DNA from: Pseudomonas laurylsulfativorans | GTDB taxonomy: Bacteria > Pseudomonadota > Gammaproteobacteria > Pseudomonadales > Pseudomonadaceae | DNA: 64,000 nt | Direction: 5' to 3' | NCBI RefSeq assembly: GCF_002906155.1 | Contig: NZ_MUJK01000001.1 | Span: forward strand, 1,364,001-1,428,000 | In this document: in pieces, positions 61,255 through 64,000 of the stretch | Position numbering within the stretch: position 1 is the stretch's first letter | Layout: the number at the start of each line of letters is the position of its first letter | Position numbers and translations under genes: made by a program | Notes under the pieces: model-generated | The model's database searches: none | Seen by the model: the letters and a program-made list of their open reading frames with translations, nothing else | Told to the model about the DNA's origin: nothing

Positions 61255-63315
61255 TTACATGTCGTAGCGCAGAACCAGACCCACCGTGCGCGGTGCGCCG
61301 ACATCGACAATGTCGCCGCTGCGGTTGTTGGTGACGTATTCCTTGTCGAAGGCGTTTTTCACGTAACCGGACACCGCGATGTTCTTGGTGACCTTGTACT
61401 CGGTGTTGAAGTTGGCCAACCAGTAGGCGTCGCTCTTGCGCTCGCCAGTGACCTGACCGGCGTCGTCAAACTCGTATTCCGACGGACTGGTGCTTTGATA
61501 AACGACGTCGGTGTTGAACGTCAGGCGATCATTCCAGCGATAGGTAGCACCCAGCGCCATCTTGTACTTGGGCGAAAAGAGGAAGTCCTCGCCGCTCATG
61601 TCCCGGCCGTCGCTGGTGACGAAGTCCTTGTACTTGCCATCGGTCACGGAGGCCCCGGCATTCAGGGTCAGCTGTTCGCCGAAGTCTTTTTCAACCGAGA
61701 CTTCCAGGCCCTTGATGTCGCTGCTACCGGCGTTGAACACGTCAAGGAACTCGGTTTGCGGGTCCAGCACACTGACCTGCTGGTCTTTCCAGTCGGTGTA
61801 GTAGACGTTGGCACGGGTACGCAGGGTCTGGTCCATGAACGAACCGCGGTAGGACAGCTCGTAGTTGGTGGTGTATTCCGGATCGTAGGCTTGGTGACCG
61901 CTACCGGCCCGGACGTTGACGCCACCGCCGCGATAACCTCTCTGCACCATGAAGCCCACGAACTGATTGTCGGCCAGCTCGTAGTCGATACCGAGTTTTG
62001 GCAAGACGGCATCAGACGTCTGATTGTCTTTGGCGGGCTCGGAGAAGTCGTCTTGCTTGACGTCGGTGTCGTTGGTCTCGTGGTCGTAGCGCAGACCGGT
62101 AATCAATGTCCAGCGCGGGGCGAAGGTCCAGTTGACCTCACCGAATACCGCCTTGTTCTCAATCGTGGTATCGCCCTTCACGGTGCCGAACAGGCGACTG
62201 CCGAAAAACAGCCTGTCGTGGAAGTTGTTGGTGTTGTGGCCATAGTAGAGGCCAGCAAAACTCTTCACTGTGTCCGAGCTGTAGTTCAGCCGCAGTTCCT
62301 GGCTGAACAGGTCGCCGTCCTGTTTGCGCAGAACGAACTGGTTGGCATCGGCCGATTGGTCGAAGTCCAGACGGGCGTCGTAGTCCGAATCGGTGTTGGC
62401 CGTGAGGCTGGTGATGGACCAGTCATCATTGAGCCGGTAGTCGACCTTGGCGCTGACGGTGTCCTGCTTGAGCTTGTCGTAGGCCTCGGTGTTGGAATCG
62501 ATTTTGTAATAACGGATCTTGTCGTTCTGGCGAATGACCGAGTTATCGCCCTTGCGGCTTTCACCGTGGGCATAGGTCAAGAGCACATCAAGATCGTCGC
62601 TGGGCAGAACCAGCAGCTTGCCACGGTAGTTAGCGGTGCGGGTCGGGTTGGCGTCATCGCCGTTGAAGAGGTTATCGATGTAACCGTCGCCTTCCTGGTA
62701 ATCGACGGCGATGCGGCCGGCGATCTTATCGTCGACGATCGAGCCGCCACCGGCCACCGCGCCACCGCGTTCGTTGTAGTTGCCTACGTTGGTCTGCGCA
62801 GAAAAGCTCGGTTCGAAGGTTGGATTCTTGGTTTGAATGACCACTGCACCGGCCAGGGAGTTGCGGCCCTGGGTGGTGGATTGCGGACCGAGGAACACTT
62901 CGACCTGCTCGACGTCCCACAGCGGCATCGGGCTGAGGGTCAGTGCGCGGTTCGGCTGCACGGCGCCGTCGACGAATACCGAGACCGCGCCGTTGAGCGC
63001 AGCCGGACCCTGGTCATCGAAACCGGACACAGGTACGCCACGGATACCCCAGTTTTCGTTGCCCGACTGGTTGTAGACACCTGGCGTACGGGCGAATACG
63101 TCGACCAGGTTATGGTCTTCCTTTTCCCGCAGCTGTTTGTCGGTGACGACCACCACGCTCGACTGGGTCTTTTCCAGGGTGCGGTTGATTTTTTCACCCG
63201 TCACCGTGATCGGCGCGATTTCCATTGTGTTCGACTGTTTGGCCGCCCATGTGCTGTTCATGAGGCAAGCCGCCGACCCCACAGCCAACGCAATTGTATT
63301 TTTTTTGAAATTCAC
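61255..63315 (-). CDS. TonB-dependent outer-membrane receptor
   Basis: A 686-residue receptor with a signal peptide cleaved near TWAAK (residue about 24). The TonB box-like region is EIAPITVTGEK near 33. The plug domain has VFARTPGVYNQSGNENWGIRGVPVSGFDDQG near 75-105 and VEVFLGPQSTTQGRNSLAGAVVIQTKNP near 135. The barrel ends with AFDKEYVTNNRSGDIVDVGAPRTVGLVLRYDM and an aromatic-poor last strand. Likely substrates are siderophores or other iron chelates; none can be named. An iron-box-like AT-rich segment lies upstream. No accompanying sigma/anti-sigma genes are seen. Confidence 0.92.
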   Translation of the reverse strand: MNFKKNTIALAVGSAACLMNSTWAAKQSNTMEIAPITVTGEKINRTLEKTQSSVVVVTDKQLREKEDHNLVDVFARTPGVYNQSGNENWGIRGVPVSGFDDQGPAALNGAVSVFVDGAVQPNRALTLSPMPLWDVEQVEVFLGPQSTTQGRNSLAGAVVIQTKNPTFEPSFSAQTNVGNYNERGGAVAGGGSIVDDKIAGRIAVDYQEGDGYIDNLFNGDDANPTRTANYRGKLLVLPSDDLDVLLTYAHGESRKGDNSVIRQNDKIRYYKIDSNTEAYDKLKQDTVSAKVDYRLNDDWSITSLTANTDSDYDARLDFDQSADANQFVLRKQDGDLFSQELRLNYSSDTVKSFAGLYYGHNTNNFHDRLFFGSRLFGTVKGDTTIENKAVFGEVNWTFAPRWTLITGLRYDHETNDTDVKQDDFSEPAKDNQTSDAVLPKLGIDYELADNQFVGFMVQRGYRGGGVNVRAGSGHQAYDPEYTTNYELSYRGSFMDQTLRTRANVYYTDWKDQQVSVLDPQTEFLDVFNAGSSDIKGLEVSVEKDFGEQLTLNAGASVTDGKYKDFVTSDGRDMSGEDFLFSPKYKMALGATYRWNDRLTFNTDVVYQSTSPSEYEFDDAGQVTGERKSDAYWLANFNTEYKVTKNIAVSGYVKNAFDKEYVTNNRSGDIVDVGAPRTVGLVLRYDM

Positions 63316-63410
63316 GCCCCGCTCCCCTGCGACAGATTTTTTGTGTTTTTTCTTACGTCCAGAACGCTGTCTTCCTACAGCTGGCGGGAGTCTAATCGAA
63401 TGAAAATCAA

Positions 63411-63441
63411 AAACAAATACTATTGATAAGGCTTCTCATTT
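63411..63441 (-). promoter_or_regulatory. Possible Fur-type site upstream of the TonB receptor
   Basis: An AT-rich stretch with AATACTATTGATAAGG and CTTCTCATTT about 100 bp before the receptor start. It only loosely fits the 6-1-6 Fur pattern, so this is a suggestion. Apart from this the gap 63316-63678 holds nothing I can support. Confidence 0.3.
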
Positions 63442-63678
63442 AAATCTATAGATCGAAAACGTATCCAATTGAATACATTCGAGTTCGATTTTTGCCGCCT
63501 CGGGCAACGCTGGTTTTTTCAGGTATCGACAGAAGGCCGTGGCGCATCACGCCAGCAAAGGCAATGCAGGCTGAGGATCAGAGGAAGAAGTCCAGACAAT
63601 GGACCGCACCCTTGCGGTGCTTGAAGTATCGGGATGAGGTATCGGAAATCGTCGGGCGTGGCACCGAGGAACGCGGTG

Positions 63679-63804
63679 CTAGAGAATCCAGCTCAGGAGC
63701 ACATGCGAGGCGATCCAGGGGGACGCCTGGGCCACCCCCCATGCCAACAGTGCGCACACGAGCAGGTAGCCTGCAACGAACTTGAACATCGCGCGATCTT
63801 CCAT
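63679..63804 (-). CDS. 41-residue single-pass membrane protein
   Basis: ATG 63804 follows GGGAGGG at about five bases. The 41-residue product has one long hydrophobic segment (MFKFVAGYLLVCALLAWGV) and a second, weaker one (SPWIASHVLLSWIL). No homologue is known to me. Such peptides can be subunits of oxidases or regulators. It is transcribed toward the TonB receptor, 363 bp away. Confidence 0.5.
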   Translation of the reverse strand: MEDRAMFKFVAGYLLVCALLAWGVAQASPWIASHVLLSWIL

Positions 63805-63838
63805 GCCACCCTCCCGGCTTAACAACCATGCAGGGCGT

Positions 63839-63949
63839 TTATTGCGAATGCGTCACCACTACGACGCCCGCTTCGCCCGTAAAGACTTCGAGTGTCAGAA
63901 TGGTTTTCAGTTCCATTGGCGCACACATCAGGAAAAAATGGTTCTTCAC
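63839..63949 (-). CDS. Possible 36-residue small protein
   Basis: GTG 63949 with a GGGA upstream opens a frame of 36 residues (MKNHFFLMCAPMELKTILTL...VVVVTHSQ) with codon use like the genome. It is 34 bp ahead of the 41-residue membrane gene on the same strand. The start is weak and the frame is short, so this is only a candidate. Confidence 0.3.
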   Translation of the reverse strand: MKNHFFLMCAPMELKTILTLEVFTGEAGVVVVTHSQ

Positions 63950-63966
63950 GCAATCCCGGGAAACTG

Positions 63967-63993
63967 TAAGAGCCGGCTTGCCGGCGATGGACT
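63967..63993. repeat. REP copy at the right edge
   Basis: GTAAGAGCCGGCTTGCCGGC with GATGG. Its partner, if any, lies beyond the window. Confidence 0.7.
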
Positions 63994-64000
63994 CAAGTGC

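Noticed and set aside
1..64000. tRNA, rRNA, tmRNA and CRISPR arrays
   Set aside because: I looked for CCA-ended cloverleafs, rRNA signatures and regularly spaced direct repeats and found none; the short 23-bp units at 43.5 and 49.5 kb have no spacers.

Overview
The window looks like chromosome from a fluorescent Pseudomonas (P. fluorescens group). It has high GC, a polyamine gene set of Pseudomonas type, DUF2790 and CigR-family proteins, and many paired REP-like palindromes between genes (for example the GGGAGCGAGCTTGCTCGCGA and GGGGGCTTGCCCCC types). I saw no rRNA, tRNA or CRISPR array.

Layout. 0-6 kb: the tail of a DUF1329 gene, a small lipoprotein, an AraC regulator, a tyrosine phosphatase-autotransporter fusion, and two small exported Gly/Asn-rich proteins. 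6-17 kb: a complete gamma-glutamyl-putrescine pathway (puuR, puuB, puuC, puuA on the minus strand) diverging from puuD and the potGHIF polyamine importer. 17-20.7 kb: housekeeping and hypothetical genes, including a 30-aa membrane peptide. 20.8-27 kb: a lactate/glycolate permease followed by glcDEFG. 27-36.7 kb: hydrolases, a 1-Cys peroxiredoxin, an aldo/keto reductase, a SufR-like regulator, a CAP-domain protein, a GFA protein and a beta-propeller gene next to an HTH regulator.

36.7-43.5 kb is a coherent catabolic unit: a polar amino-acid ABC importer, a roughly 1015-residue kinase / M23 / class-III PLP enzyme fusion, and a divergent Lrp/AsnC regulator. A 24-bp motif is shared by the promoter regions of the regulator/enzyme pair and of the transporter. 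The PLP domain carries the hallmark of ethanolamine-phosphate and phosphohydroxylysine phospholyases, so the unit probably imports, phosphorylates and eliminates a hydroxylated amine or amino acid.

43.5-49.6 kb is the accessory island. It holds a trkH broken by expansion of an 8-bp tandem repeat, a 186-bp MITE-like element with perfect 24-bp inverted ends, and an AT-rich single gene of 1100 residues. That gene has an N-terminal calcineurin-like metallophosphatase, a STAND-like module with a degenerate P-loop, and a helical-repeat C-terminus. Related dispersed repeats lie at both edges and in the middle. The large gene is the best candidate here for an undescribed defence or conflict system.

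49.8-64 kb: a DUF2790 protein, an emrA-emrB-NodT efflux operon apparently extended by an aldo/keto reductase and a LysR gene and opposed by a TetR gene, then mug, a 27-aa membrane peptide, a sterol-desaturase-like enzyme, a VIT-family protein, a DUF3302/HlyD pair, a TonB-dependent receptor, and one or two tiny genes at the right edge.
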